A stretch of DNA of 64,000 nt, taken from positions 2,346,244 through 2,410,243 of the forward strand of contig NZ_LT707409.1 of assembly GCF_900156875.1 (NCBI RefSeq). Direction: 5' to 3'. Positions within the stretch are counted from its first letter, which is position 1, and the number at the start of each line of letters is the position of its first letter. This document shows positions 39,953-48,580 of this stretch, one piece after another. Below the pieces are notes generated by a model. The model did not search any database. It was not told the DNA's origin and saw only the letters and a program-made list of their open reading frames with translations. The DNA comes from Robertmurraya dakarensis (GTDB lineage Bacteria > Bacillota > Bacilli > Bacillales > Cytobacillaceae). Made by a program: the position numbers and the translations under genes.

Positions 39953-41038
39953 TTAAGTGTGGGATAAAGTATGATAGACTGCTAAGAAATTTAATAAATG
40001 CTGTTGAATGGAGACAAGGTCCGAGGCTTTCGAACCTTCACGATAAGCATTTACTCCGCTAATAGCTCCATCCATCTCTTTTTTTAATTGAGCAAGTTCT
40101 TCTTTTTCTACACCCTTTATTTCCTGCCATGATGAGGATAGCTTTGCAATATTATCCATATCTTCATTGGAGATGCTGTTAGAGCTAGATGCATTAGTGC
40201 TAGCGGCTAGAATCGCTTCATATATTAGAGGCGCCTGTTCTAACAGTTTTTTCTCAGAATCATTTAGATTGGTTAAATTTGAACCAGAAAATACGACTTC
40301 CTTCGCAAAAGCATCTACTACCACTCCACTATTCTTCCGCTCCTGTCCAATTGCTTTTGCACTTTCTAAATTATCTGCTAGACCAAGGTAGATATAATTT
40401 TTACCCTCGATTTGAAGCACCTTTGTTGGAACACCCTTTTCTGACATCACCGCCGCTTCCTGTGCTGCCGATTCTGGAGTAGAAAAGACTCCACCTTGAA
40501 CCATATAAGCTGTTAAAGCAGGAATATCCATGGCAATATTTCCAGAAGGAGTCGTCACGTCTGTAACAGGAGTCTCTTCAGTTGGCTCTGCTGTAGCCAT
40601 TTCAACAACACCATCCGAAATAACCATTTTTAACAGCATAACCCCGAAAGTGGTTCCCAATAAGACCGCAAAAAACACCGTGAAAAAGATAGAGGGAATA
40701 ACGCCTTTTTTATTCGACTTCTTAAATACAGCCGCAGCTCCCTTCATCCCTATTTTCTTCGATTCTTTTTTGGGCTTGCTGCCGCTTTTAAAATCATTTT
40801 TCTCTTCAAACCTCTCTACTTCTTCAGGCAAGATCCAATCGAATGCATCGTCCTTTGCTTCTTCTGCAGCGGCCGTCTCTTTCTGGGATAATTCTTCTAT
40901 CCTATCATCAGGAATGACTGTCTTTTCTTCACGTTTACGTGTTTCCTGTTCTATGTCGTTTAAACTCGGTTCCTGAAGTGATCGTTGTTTCCCGTTAATC
41001 TTTATCGTAATCGTCTTAAAATCCTTCGGCTTGTCCAA
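39953..41038 (-). CDS. spoIIB: Stage II sporulation protein SpoIIB (SPOR domain)
   Basis: Bitopic protein that in B. subtilis marks the sporulation septum and helps SpoIIDMP targeting. The N-terminal cytoplasmic part opens with TITIKINGKQRS, like the B. subtilis protein; one membrane helix follows at about 115-140 and a SPOR peptidoglycan-binding domain at about 177-250 (YMVQGGVFSTPESAAQEA, NYIYLGLADNLESAKAIG). A helical tail of about 105 residues ends the protein. I place the start at the TTG at 41038 after AAAGGAGG; the open frame continues upstream through a terminator, so longer starts are unlikely. 361 residues. Confidence 0.9.
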   Translation of the reverse strand: MDKPKDFKTITIKINGKQRSLQEPSLNDIEQETRKREEKTVIPDDRIEELSQKETAAAEEAKDDAFDWILPEEVERFEEKNDFKSGSKPKKESKKIGMKGAAAVFKKSNKKGVIPSIFFTVFFAVLLGTTFGVMLLKMVISDGVVEMATAEPTEETPVTDVTTPSGNIAMDIPALTAYMVQGGVFSTPESAAQEAAVMSEKGVPTKVLQIEGKNYIYLGLADNLESAKAIGQERKNSGVVVDAFAKEVVFSGSNLTNLNDSEKKLLEQAPLIYEAILAASTNASSSNSISNEDMDNIAKLSSSWQEIKGVEKEELAQLKKEMDGAISGVNAYREGSKASDLVSIQQHLLNFLAVYHTLSHT

Positions 41039-41093
41039 TGATAGTCCTCCTTTCGTTCCTATTGAAAGTTGGTTATATCCTATCATAGTGAAC

Positions 41094-41126
41094 AAAAAAA
41101 ATAACAAGACTTTTGTCGTCTTGTTA
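41094..41126 (-). terminator. Terminator between the pilus operon and spoIIB
   Basis: On minus, TAACAAGAC and GTCTTGTTA flank a 7-nt loop and are followed by ATTTTTTTTG. It lies 65 nt after the pilC stop codon and 56 nt before the spoIIB start, so spoIIB has its own promoter. Confidence 0.85.
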
Positions 41127-41190
41127 TAGAATGATTTCGTCAATTTTTTTACTAGAGTTAAAAAGCTCATTGGATTTCGTATTCCTGTAA

Positions 41191-42408
41191 TCATGAATTG
41201 AAGTTTCCATAGATTGAGAACATCGGAAGCATTGCCGCCAGCACGATTAAGCCAACTATTCCACCAAGAATCGCAATCATTAACGGCTCTAAGATTGCAC
41301 TTAGGCGGGATGCCATCTGATCAACATCGTCTTCATAAAAATCAGCTATTTTCCCAAGCATCGTATCTAGTTGACCGGTTTCTTCTCCTACGGCTACCAT
41401 ATGACTTACTAATTTTGGAAAAACCCAACTTTGAGCAAGTGGTGAAGATAAGCTTGAGCCTCCGCGAAGAGATTCCCGGGACTGTTCTAGTACTTTAGCA
41501 AAAACTAAATTGTTCGCAACCTCTGCACTCATCGTCAACGTTTGCAGAACCGGTACAGAAGAGGCAAACTGCGAAGCCATCGTCCGCGTGATCCTCGCAA
41601 TAATTTGTTTTTGGTTTAAAACACCAAATACAGGCATTTTTAACTTCACATAATCGAGCATATACTGTCCCTTAGGATTTCGCTTAATCGCTATATAAGC
41701 CAACACCAGAAGCAAAACAATCATCATTAAGATATACCATTGCCCTATCATAAAATCTGATAGCGCAATAACCATTTTAGTTGGCAAAGGAATTTCCCCG
41801 CCTACTGACAAAAGATTATTTAATAGACTTGGCAGCACTTTTGTAAGTAAGATAATCACAACCACTATAGCCACAATCGAGACTACGATCGGATACATCA
41901 TTGCCGACTTCACTTTTTCTCTTACTTTATGTTCCTTTTCGTAAAAGACAGCCAAACGATCCATTACCCTTTCAAGATCACCGCTTGTTTCTCCTGCAAG
42001 TGCCATATTTACAAAGACTTTATCAAAAATCTTTGGGTATTTTTTACATGCATCAGAAAAGGAGGTTCCTGAACGAACATCAAGATAAACAGCATTCAGC
42101 GCCTTCTGAAATGGTTTAGAAGAAACCTGGTCAGATAACAATTTTATTGAATCTACAATCGGTGTTCCCGCATTTAACAATGTAGCAAGCTGTCGGCAAA
42201 ACACAACGAAATCTTGGTTTTTTACCGGTTTACCAAGCGTAATGTTCAAATCCTTATGGAGAATGGACTCTTTTTTCTCAACGATTTCAGAAATATAGAA
42301 ACCTTTCCTCTTTAAATCTTCAATCGCAGCTCCTTTTGACGAGGCATCCAGCTTTCCTTTCACTTCTTTCCCAGTACGCGCGTCAATCCCTTTATATTGA
42401 TAAATCAT
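41191..42408 (-). CDS. pilC: Type IV pilus inner-membrane platform protein PilC
   Basis: GspF-family polytopic protein on which the pilus polymerises, driven by PilB and PilT. The 405 residues have two T2SSF domains: one near 70-195 (FVVFCRQLATLLNAGTPIVDSIKLL, NMALAGETSGDLERVMDRL) and one near 270-395 (RITRTMASQFASSVPVLQTL, MVAVGEETGQLDTMLGKIADFYE), with three membrane helices. AGGAGG precedes the ATG. It is the last gene of the pilus operon. The competence counterpart ComGB is shorter and normally sits in a separate comG operon. Confidence 0.95.
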   Translation of the reverse strand: MIYQYKGIDARTGKEVKGKLDASSKGAAIEDLKRKGFYISEIVEKKESILHKDLNITLGKPVKNQDFVVFCRQLATLLNAGTPIVDSIKLLSDQVSSKPFQKALNAVYLDVRSGTSFSDACKKYPKIFDKVFVNMALAGETSGDLERVMDRLAVFYEKEHKVREKVKSAMMYPIVVSIVAIVVVIILLTKVLPSLLNNLLSVGGEIPLPTKMVIALSDFMIGQWYILMMIVLLLVLAYIAIKRNPKGQYMLDYVKLKMPVFGVLNQKQIIARITRTMASQFASSVPVLQTLTMSAEVANNLVFAKVLEQSRESLRGGSSLSSPLAQSWVFPKLVSHMVAVGEETGQLDTMLGKIADFYEDDVDQMASRLSAILEPLMIAILGGIVGLIVLAAMLPMFSIYGNFNS

Positions 42409-42432
42409 TCACACCCCTCCTTTCAATCAATT

Positions 42433-43491
42433 TCATTCATGTTTGTCCCAATTCGGTACATGCTCATCTGCAACATCTCGGGTGATGATTCCATTATGAA
42501 CTAACTCGCTTATCGCACGATTCATCGTTTGCATTCCGTAAGCCCGGCTTGTTTCCAAGATCGTTTGAATTTGGTGTATTTTATTAGAACGAATCAAGTT
42601 CGCAATCGCATGATTGGCTACTAGAATTTCTAGTGCCGCCACGCGTCCTCCGCCCTCTGCTGTCGGCAATAAACGCTGTGACATTACACCTACTAATGTG
42701 CTGGCAAGCTGCGTTCGGATTTGCTGCTGATGCTCTCCAGGGAATACGTCAATAATTCTATCTATGGTTTGCGCCGCTCCGGTTGTATGAAGTGTCGCTA
42801 GAACTAAGTGTCCTGTTTCTGCAGCCGTAATTGCGGTTTGAATCGTATCAAGGTCGCGCATTTCTCCGACAAGGATCACATCAGGGTCCTGACGAAGAGC
42901 CGCACGCAAGGCTACCCCAAAGGATTGACTATCTTGACCGATTTCACGTTGATTAATAATGCTATTTTTATGTTTATGAAGATATTCAATCGGATCTTCC
43001 AATGTCAAAATATGCTTACTTTGCGTTTCATTAATATAATCAATAATTGCTGCTAGAGTAGTAGATTTCCCCGAACCAGTCGGACCTGTGACAAGAAGAA
43101 TTCCCTGCGTTTGCTTTGCAAATCTTTTTGTTATCTCCGGAAGGTTTAAATTTTCCAATGTCGGAATTTTGCTATTAATCACCCGGCAGACAATCCCGAT
43201 TGAGCCTCTTTGGTGGAAGACATTCACACGAAATCGGCATATTCCTTGAAGTGAATAGGAAAAGTCAAGCTCCCCTTCCCGCTGGATCCTCTCGAACTGC
43301 CCTTCTGTTGTAATTTCCTTAGCCAATCTAAGGGTATCCTCAGGTAATAGACTCTCCGTTCCTACTTTCTTCAATTGGCCGTTGATGCGCAACACCGGGG
43401 TGATTCCAGTTGAAATATGCAAGTCAGAGGCCTTATTAGTAAAAGCGAAATGCAATAATTTTTCCATAGTCAATGTACTTTGTGTACTCAT
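42433..43491 (-). CDS. pilT: Type IV pilus retraction ATPase PilT
   Basis: Hexameric ATPase that depolymerises the pilus. The 352 residues contain the PAS-like N-terminal domain (ALHFAFTNKASDLHIS-type start), Walker A VTGPTGSGKSTTLAAI, Asp box LTLEDPIEYLH, Walker B PDVILVGEMRDLDTIQTAI, and the His box GHLVLATLHTTGAAQTIDRIIDVFP. AIANLIRSNKIHQIQTILE matches the PilT C-terminal retraction region (AIRNLIRE-type). Presence of PilT implies retractable pili, which the comG system of bacilli lacks. Confidence 0.95.
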   Translation of the reverse strand: MSTQSTLTMEKLLHFAFTNKASDLHISTGITPVLRINGQLKKVGTESLLPEDTLRLAKEITTEGQFERIQREGELDFSYSLQGICRFRVNVFHQRGSIGIVCRVINSKIPTLENLNLPEITKRFAKQTQGILLVTGPTGSGKSTTLAAIIDYINETQSKHILTLEDPIEYLHKHKNSIINQREIGQDSQSFGVALRAALRQDPDVILVGEMRDLDTIQTAITAAETGHLVLATLHTTGAAQTIDRIIDVFPGEHQQQIRTQLASTLVGVMSQRLLPTAEGGGRVAALEILVANHAIANLIRSNKIHQIQTILETSRAYGMQTMNRAISELVHNGIITRDVADEHVPNWDKHE

Positions 43492-43511
43492 TGCTATTTG
43501 TCCCTTCTAAA

Positions 43512-45176
43512 TTAAACTGTGACGCGGAAAACTTCCTCTAAAGTTGTCTTACCTTGAGAAACCTTCATGAGGCCATCGTCCATCATGTCCTTAAATCCTA
43601 ATTCTTCAATATAATGCCGATAAAAAGTATCAGCCTGTTTTTTCGTAATCATTTCCCTTAATGTATCATCAATCAGCACAAGCTCATGAATGGCCATGCG
43701 CCCTTTATAACCAGTACTGTTACAATATGAACAGCCTGTTCCTTTTACAATTCCAGAAATAGGAAGACCTCTTGAGGTAAAAAGCTCCCGTTCTTCTTCC
43801 GTCAAATGATGGGTGGCTACGCAATTCTGACAGACTTTACGGACCAATCGTTGTGCGAGCACCCCCACCAATGATGAGGAAACAAGGAAAGGCTCCACTC
43901 CCATATCAATTAAACGGCTGATTGCACTCACTGCATCATTTGTATGAAGGGTACTCAGCACTAAATGACCAGTCATCGCAGAGCGAAGGGCTATTTCGGC
44001 TGTCTCTGAATCACGGATTTCTCCGACCATGATAACATCAGGGTCTTGACGGAGTATTGAACGCAAGCCGGCAGCAAAGGTCATTCCAATATTCGGTTTC
44101 ACTTGGACTTGATTAATTCCTTTGATTTGATATTCTACAGGGTCTTCAACTGTAATAATATTTACTTTATCAGAATTTAAATATTGAAGAGCCGTATAAA
44201 GGGTCGTTGATTTCCCTGAACCAGTCGGACCCGTCACGAGAATAATCCCATAAGCATGGTGAATCATCTTTTTGAACTTCTCATCATTTTCCTCAGAGAA
44301 GCCCAGCTGTTCAAGTCCTAATGCAACGCTGGCTGTATCTAAAAGACGCATGACGACTTTTTCTCCAAAAACAGTCGGAAGAATAGAAATACGAAGATCA
44401 ATGGTTTTGATTTCAAATTCCATTTTAAAACGGCCATCCTGCGGCAATCTTTTTTCCGCAATGTTTAAGCGCGACATGATTTTAATTCTGGAGACTAAAA
44501 CGCTGTTCATTTTTATCGGTAATGTCCGTTCAGTTCGTAGAATTCCATCGACACGAAAACGGATCACCGTCTCCGTTTCATGCGGATCGATATGAATATC
44601 ACTTGCCCCAACCTGAACGGCTTGGTTGATCAGCTGATTCACCATTTTTGCAACGGCCGAATCATCGGATTGCGGCGCATCCAGGAGATCAAATTCATCA
44701 TCACCCGTCGGCATTTCTTCGATCATCTGATCAATCGATCTTTGCATGCCATAATAACGATTGATCGCGAGACGCAGCTCATCCTTCTTTACAATCGCCG
44801 GATCAATCTCAAATCCGGTGCTCAAGCGCAGTTCGTCCAGCGCAAAATAATCAAGCGGATCAGACATAGCAACCATCAAGCGATTATTTGATTTTTTTAG
44901 AGGAAGGACTTGATACCTTCTAGCAAGCTCCTCGCTTATGACATTCACTAACTTTCGATCAACCTTTTGTTTGTATAAATCAACATGTGGTATCCCTAGT
45001 TGAAATTCCAGCACCTCAATAATTTGCTGCTCACTGACGATATTCATGGAGGTCAACTGGTCCCCCAGCCGGAGGCCTGTATTTTTTTGCTCTTGCAATG
45101 CTTCCATAAGCTGATTCTCAGTGATAAGGGAAGCTTCTACAAGCAAGTCTCCTAATCGTTTCCGCTTTTGTATCAT
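43512..45176 (-). CDS. pilB: Type IV pilus extension ATPase PilB
   Basis: Motor for pilin polymerisation. The N-terminal MshEN/GspE-N region (RLGDLLVEASLITENQLMEALQEQ) is of the type that binds c-di-GMP in some homologues. Walker A is VTGPTGSGKSTTLYTAL, the Asp box ITVEDPVEYQI and Walker B PDVIMVGEIRDSETAEIAL. A tetracysteine zinc site follows (CQNC ... CSYC). The ATG at 45176 has GGAGG 8 nt upstream. 554 residues, full PilB/GspE length, longer than ComGA. Confidence 0.95.
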   Translation of the reverse strand: MIQKRKRLGDLLVEASLITENQLMEALQEQKNTGLRLGDQLTSMNIVSEQQIIEVLEFQLGIPHVDLYKQKVDRKLVNVISEELARRYQVLPLKKSNNRLMVAMSDPLDYFALDELRLSTGFEIDPAIVKKDELRLAINRYYGMQRSIDQMIEEMPTGDDEFDLLDAPQSDDSAVAKMVNQLINQAVQVGASDIHIDPHETETVIRFRVDGILRTERTLPIKMNSVLVSRIKIMSRLNIAEKRLPQDGRFKMEFEIKTIDLRISILPTVFGEKVVMRLLDTASVALGLEQLGFSEENDEKFKKMIHHAYGIILVTGPTGSGKSTTLYTALQYLNSDKVNIITVEDPVEYQIKGINQVQVKPNIGMTFAAGLRSILRQDPDVIMVGEIRDSETAEIALRSAMTGHLVLSTLHTNDAVSAISRLIDMGVEPFLVSSSLVGVLAQRLVRKVCQNCVATHHLTEEERELFTSRGLPISGIVKGTGCSYCNSTGYKGRMAIHELVLIDDTLREMITKKQADTFYRHYIEELGFKDMMDDGLMKVSQGKTTLEEVFRVTV

Positions 45177-45210
45177 TTCATTTCCCTCCAATTGGAAGAA
45201 TCCTGCACTA

Positions 45211-46776
45211 TTATCCTTTTACATTCACGGGAATATAGCTGTTAAAAATTAATAGAAAATCAAGCATTAAGGCTTCCGCTTCCCATAGAGTTTCTATCTT
45301 TTTATTATTTTTGTACTCAAGCAATAGCTCATCAATCTCATTTAATAGTCTAACTGTTTCTTGAAGCTCAAGGTTTCGTCCTTCATTCGTGCTAACTTTC
45401 AAATATTCTTCAACCTTCATTTGATAGGCCTTCATTTGCGCAGCGACAACTTGGTACTGATCCTCTTTAATAGCCGGATTAGCTTGAGTAATTCCTTCTG
45501 TTATGATGGTAGTAATACTGCTTACAACATTCTCCGCTTCTGTTAAAAGCATATTTGTATCTCCCACTGTTAAACGGTATGGCAATGTTTTCACATATGA
45601 ATCGTGGCCTTGACTTTTTAAAAGATCAACTATTTTCTGTGCAGACGCAATAGAGCTGTCTGTTGCAGTGTAAATATAACTCAAACGATCTCCTATGATT
45701 CTAGGATATACTCCTATTTGCGTTAGTCTTTGAGCTGCTAAAAACAAATAATTCGATGACGTATATGCACCCGTTTGGACGACATGAAACACAGGGTCAC
45801 CTGGTTTGATTTCATCAATTTTCATTTCTGGACCATAGTAATCAAGACCGAGGTTATTTCCAAGTGGCGGTGGTGTGTTCATTTCACTTTCATTTAATTC
45901 AGGGTTTGCTGTAATGCCATTACTGCTAGTACCTTCACTGTTATTTGAACTGTTACTATTAGCTGGGCTATTACTAGTATCAGCCGAACTTTCTGTGTTA
46001 TTAGAATCAACACTGCCTGAAGGGTCCGAAGTATTTTCTGTTTCTATATACCGTTTAATTTTCGCAGGGTCAAATTCATAATCCAGCTCAAAGTCTGGAT
46101 CATCATAAATCAGATTGGCGAAATCCTCACTGTAATAGGCTCGAATCGTGACAATTCCTTCGAGAAGATTATCTTTTTCCTCATTAATGGAATAATCAAA
46201 GCCCTGCACATGAATAATTCTTTGTAAACTTTCCAGCTTATTAACAAATTTATTAACATCCTCTTGTTTTCCATTAATGTCTACCGCCAGTTCGACATAA
46301 GACACTTTGAGATCACTGACTTCCGTTAATAAATGCTCGACCTTCTCTGACAATTCACTCGGAAAAAGATGTCCCCATTGTCCCAAATTCAATGATTCTT
46401 CAGTTTGGTTGTCAACCTCGGTATTATCAATTTCTTCAAAAGGATAATTACTTACTGCTATATGGTCTATAACCGTGCCTGTTTCTAATTCGGTTCTTTC
46501 TAAGTCCTTAATAACTTCTTCCACATTCGGCTCTATTGGAATGCTGCCAATCAGTTCTTCTGCTTCTTCTTCAGTAAATGTTTGCGGTAATAAATGATCG
46601 ATTGATTCTTGATAAAAAACTGCATCTTCATTTATTCGATTTAATTCTTGCCTCATATTTTCTTTCTCTGCTGCCAGCGGGCGTACCATAAAACAGTAAA
46701 AAATTCCACATAACAAAAATAAGACCAGAACGATGACTAAAATCATGTTTTTATTTTGTTCAAACAGTTTCGTCAT
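45211..46776 (-). CDS. PilO-like pilus assembly protein fused to a SPOR domain
   Basis: Protein of 521 residues. Residues 11-31 form one membrane helix, followed by a coiled coil and a PilO-like ferredoxin-type region (about 140-220, LKVSYVELAVDINGKQEDVNKFVNKLES). A Ser/Asn-rich linker (about 248-300) leads to a SPOR domain at about 329-400 (FHVVQTGAYTSSNYLFLAAQRL, SYIYTATDSSIASAQKI) and a helical tail of about 115 residues. The SPOR-plus-tail half resembles that of SpoIIB two kilobases downstream of pilB/T/C. ATGA overlaps the pilN stop. PilO assignment is by position and topology; the SPOR call is firmer. Confidence 0.82.
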   Translation of the reverse strand: MTKLFEQNKNMILVIVLVLFLLCGIFYCFMVRPLAAEKENMRQELNRINEDAVFYQESIDHLLPQTFTEEEAEELIGSIPIEPNVEEVIKDLERTELETGTVIDHIAVSNYPFEEIDNTEVDNQTEESLNLGQWGHLFPSELSEKVEHLLTEVSDLKVSYVELAVDINGKQEDVNKFVNKLESLQRIIHVQGFDYSINEEKDNLLEGIVTIRAYYSEDFANLIYDDPDFELDYEFDPAKIKRYIETENTSDPSGSVDSNNTESSADTSNSPANSNSSNNSEGTSSNGITANPELNESEMNTPPPLGNNLGLDYYGPEMKIDEIKPGDPVFHVVQTGAYTSSNYLFLAAQRLTQIGVYPRIIGDRLSYIYTATDSSIASAQKIVDLLKSQGHDSYVKTLPYRLTVGDTNMLLTEAENVVSSITTIITEGITQANPAIKEDQYQVVAAQMKAYQMKVEEYLKVSTNEGRNLELQETVRLLNEIDELLLEYKNNKKIETLWEAEALMLDFLLIFNSYIPVNVKG

Positions 46777-47333
46777 TCTTTCTCACCCGCTATTGTGTTC
46801 AGCTTGATTGTATATTGCGCTTCATAAGCCACTTCTTCTTCCTCAGCTGAGATAGATTCTAATACAGCTCCGATCACAAATTCTGCTTGAAGAAGACGAT
46901 GAAGAAATAGAGCAGAGTCCCCTTTCGAATCGAACGTAACAGTCATGAAAAGATCCCCATTATTAGAATAAGTATAAGTATTCACCTCTGCTGAAGCCGG
47001 AAGCAGCTTATAGACTTCACCTTGAAGTTCAATCGTATTTTCATAGAGATTATTTAAAAATTGATGCAAATGCTTGTATTTATCAGTAAAGTTAAATTCC
47101 GTCACTCCGGCCGTTTCCTCCCTGTATTGTGTTAAGGATTCATCACGGCTTGCCGTTTGAGCAGCGATGGTCTCGGATAAAACTTCGACGGTGTTTTTTG
47201 TATCAAAATATTGATAGATTAGAAATGAGGCTGTTCCTAAAGCTGTTACTATTCCTAGTACAGGTACAAGATAGACCGATCTTTTTTCTTTTCTACTATT
47301 ATTTTGAGGTAATAGATTGATGCTAATCTCCAC
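46773..47333 (-). CDS. pilN: Type IV pilus assembly protein PilN
   Basis: Bitopic inner-membrane protein of 186 residues that links PilM to PilO. The cytoplasmic N-terminus MEISINLLPQNNSRKEKR carries the INLLP motif bound by PilM. A membrane helix (VYLVPVLGIVTALGTASFLIY) and a coiled-coil-plus-ferredoxin-like region follow. GTG start. It overlaps the next gene by 4 nt, indicating tight coupling. Confidence 0.88.
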   Translation of the reverse strand: MEISINLLPQNNSRKEKRSVYLVPVLGIVTALGTASFLIYQYFDTKNTVEVLSETIAAQTASRDESLTQYREETAGVTEFNFTDKYKHLHQFLNNLYENTIELQGEVYKLLPASAEVNTYTYSNNGDLFMTVTFDSKGDSALFLHRLLQAEFVIGAVLESISAEEEEVAYEAQYTIKLNTIAGEKE

Positions 47334-47369
47334 GGTAGGCCCCCATTCTTACGCAGCTGTTACACAACC

Positions 47370-48509
47370 TTATTTCTTCTTGCTTTTTTCATGAGCGCGC
47401 ATCGCCAATCCAATTGCGACACTGCATGAATCTAACTGATCATGGTCACCAAAATTCTCAGCAAGGATAGAGCTGTAATCAATACGGACAACTTCCTCTG
47501 CATCAAACCGAGCCTTCAACGGCTTATAAATTCTATCAGCAAACTCACCAGTAACAATAAATCTTTTAAATTGACTATTTCTTTCGTTTAATGAATAATG
47601 AAAAAAGTTTTGCGCTCTTTCAATTTCCAGAATTAATTGCTCTACATACGATTCATCACTTACATTATTTGACCCTTCTTTTGCTGCAGCAGCCTCACTT
47701 TGCGCCTCCAGAGAGAAATCCTCATCCAAAAGTAAAAATTCGCTTTCTTGCTTATTGTCTGGCGCTAGTAAATAATCAATCTGATTGATCGACATCATTC
47801 TCGAAAAAACAACGATTCCGTCTTTGAAAATATGAATATCTACAGAGTCCTCAGAAACGTCAATAATCATATCGGTTTCCTTCAGCCAATGAGGATGTAC
47901 GTAGGAAAGCAGCCGCTGAAGTGCTAATGCACGAATCTCGGCGGTCAAAGGCTTCAAAGCAGCATCTGTACACACATCCATTAAATCCTTTGATAGAGAT
48001 TGGGATGTGGCAAAAAGCAGCACCTCACTTTTTGGACCTTCGATGTTCTCTTCAATCCCTTTGGCCAGGTCATCTAAACTTAATTCTTCCTCTTCTTCTA
48101 ACCCGATTTTCGGATCAAGTGTTTTCGGACCAATCGACCCGATTTTCACAAAGTCATAAATCGGATTTTCAAAAGGCAAATGGATGCTTTCACCAACTTG
48201 AAACTGAAGCAGCTTGGCCAGTTCAGGCTCAGCGATATCAGGCAAAGAGGTGATTTTACGAATCAGAATACTTTGCGTTGGAATCGCCAAATGCACCTGC
48301 TTTGTTAGTTTTCCATTCTTTACTGCATCTTCTAAAGAACTCTCAACCGTGTCCATTTGCGCAAGCCGGCCGCCAGCTAAAAGATTCTCATCGACTTCCT
48401 GTTTAAAAACATTCTGCAAAACAGGCAATCCTCGTTCCAACTTTATCGTTGCAAAGGATAATGATCTATCGTGGAAATCAATTCCTGAGTATGTTTTGTT
48501 GCGAAGCAT
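47370..48509 (-). CDS. pilM: Type IV pilus actin-like protein PilM
   Basis: Cytoplasmic actin/FtsA-fold protein that forms a ring below PilN. It is 379 residues: GIDFHDRSLSFATIKLERGLPV at the N-terminus, LAIPTQSILIRKITSLPDIAEPELAKLLQFQ (family signature for PilM), MIIDVSEDSVDIHIFKDGIV, and FIVTGEFADRIYKPLKARF. AGGAGGTG precedes the ATG. pilN follows directly. Confidence 0.9.
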   Translation of the reverse strand: MLRNKTYSGIDFHDRSLSFATIKLERGLPVLQNVFKQEVDENLLAGGRLAQMDTVESSLEDAVKNGKLTKQVHLAIPTQSILIRKITSLPDIAEPELAKLLQFQVGESIHLPFENPIYDFVKIGSIGPKTLDPKIGLEEEEELSLDDLAKGIEENIEGPKSEVLLFATSQSLSKDLMDVCTDAALKPLTAEIRALALQRLLSYVHPHWLKETDMIIDVSEDSVDIHIFKDGIVVFSRMMSINQIDYLLAPDNKQESEFLLLDEDFSLEAQSEAAAAKEGSNNVSDESYVEQLILEIERAQNFFHYSLNERNSQFKRFIVTGEFADRIYKPLKARFDAEEVVRIDYSSILAENFGDHDQLDSCSVAIGLAMRAHEKSKKK

Positions 48510-48580
48510 ATGGTCACCTCCTACATAGTGCTTTTCATTTTAACCTTTCCCTTAAATAAAAAGTGATTGTTAAAATAGTG

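Noticed and set aside
40530-40976. 148-residue plus-strand frame inside spoIIB
   Set aside because: Antisense shadow of the SpoIIB cytoplasmic and membrane regions; no start signals.
41039-41194. N-terminal extension of SpoIIB with an extra hydrophobic helix
   Set aside because: The extension would be read through a strong terminator hairpin and has no ribosome-binding site; the TTG at 41038 has AAAGGAGG.
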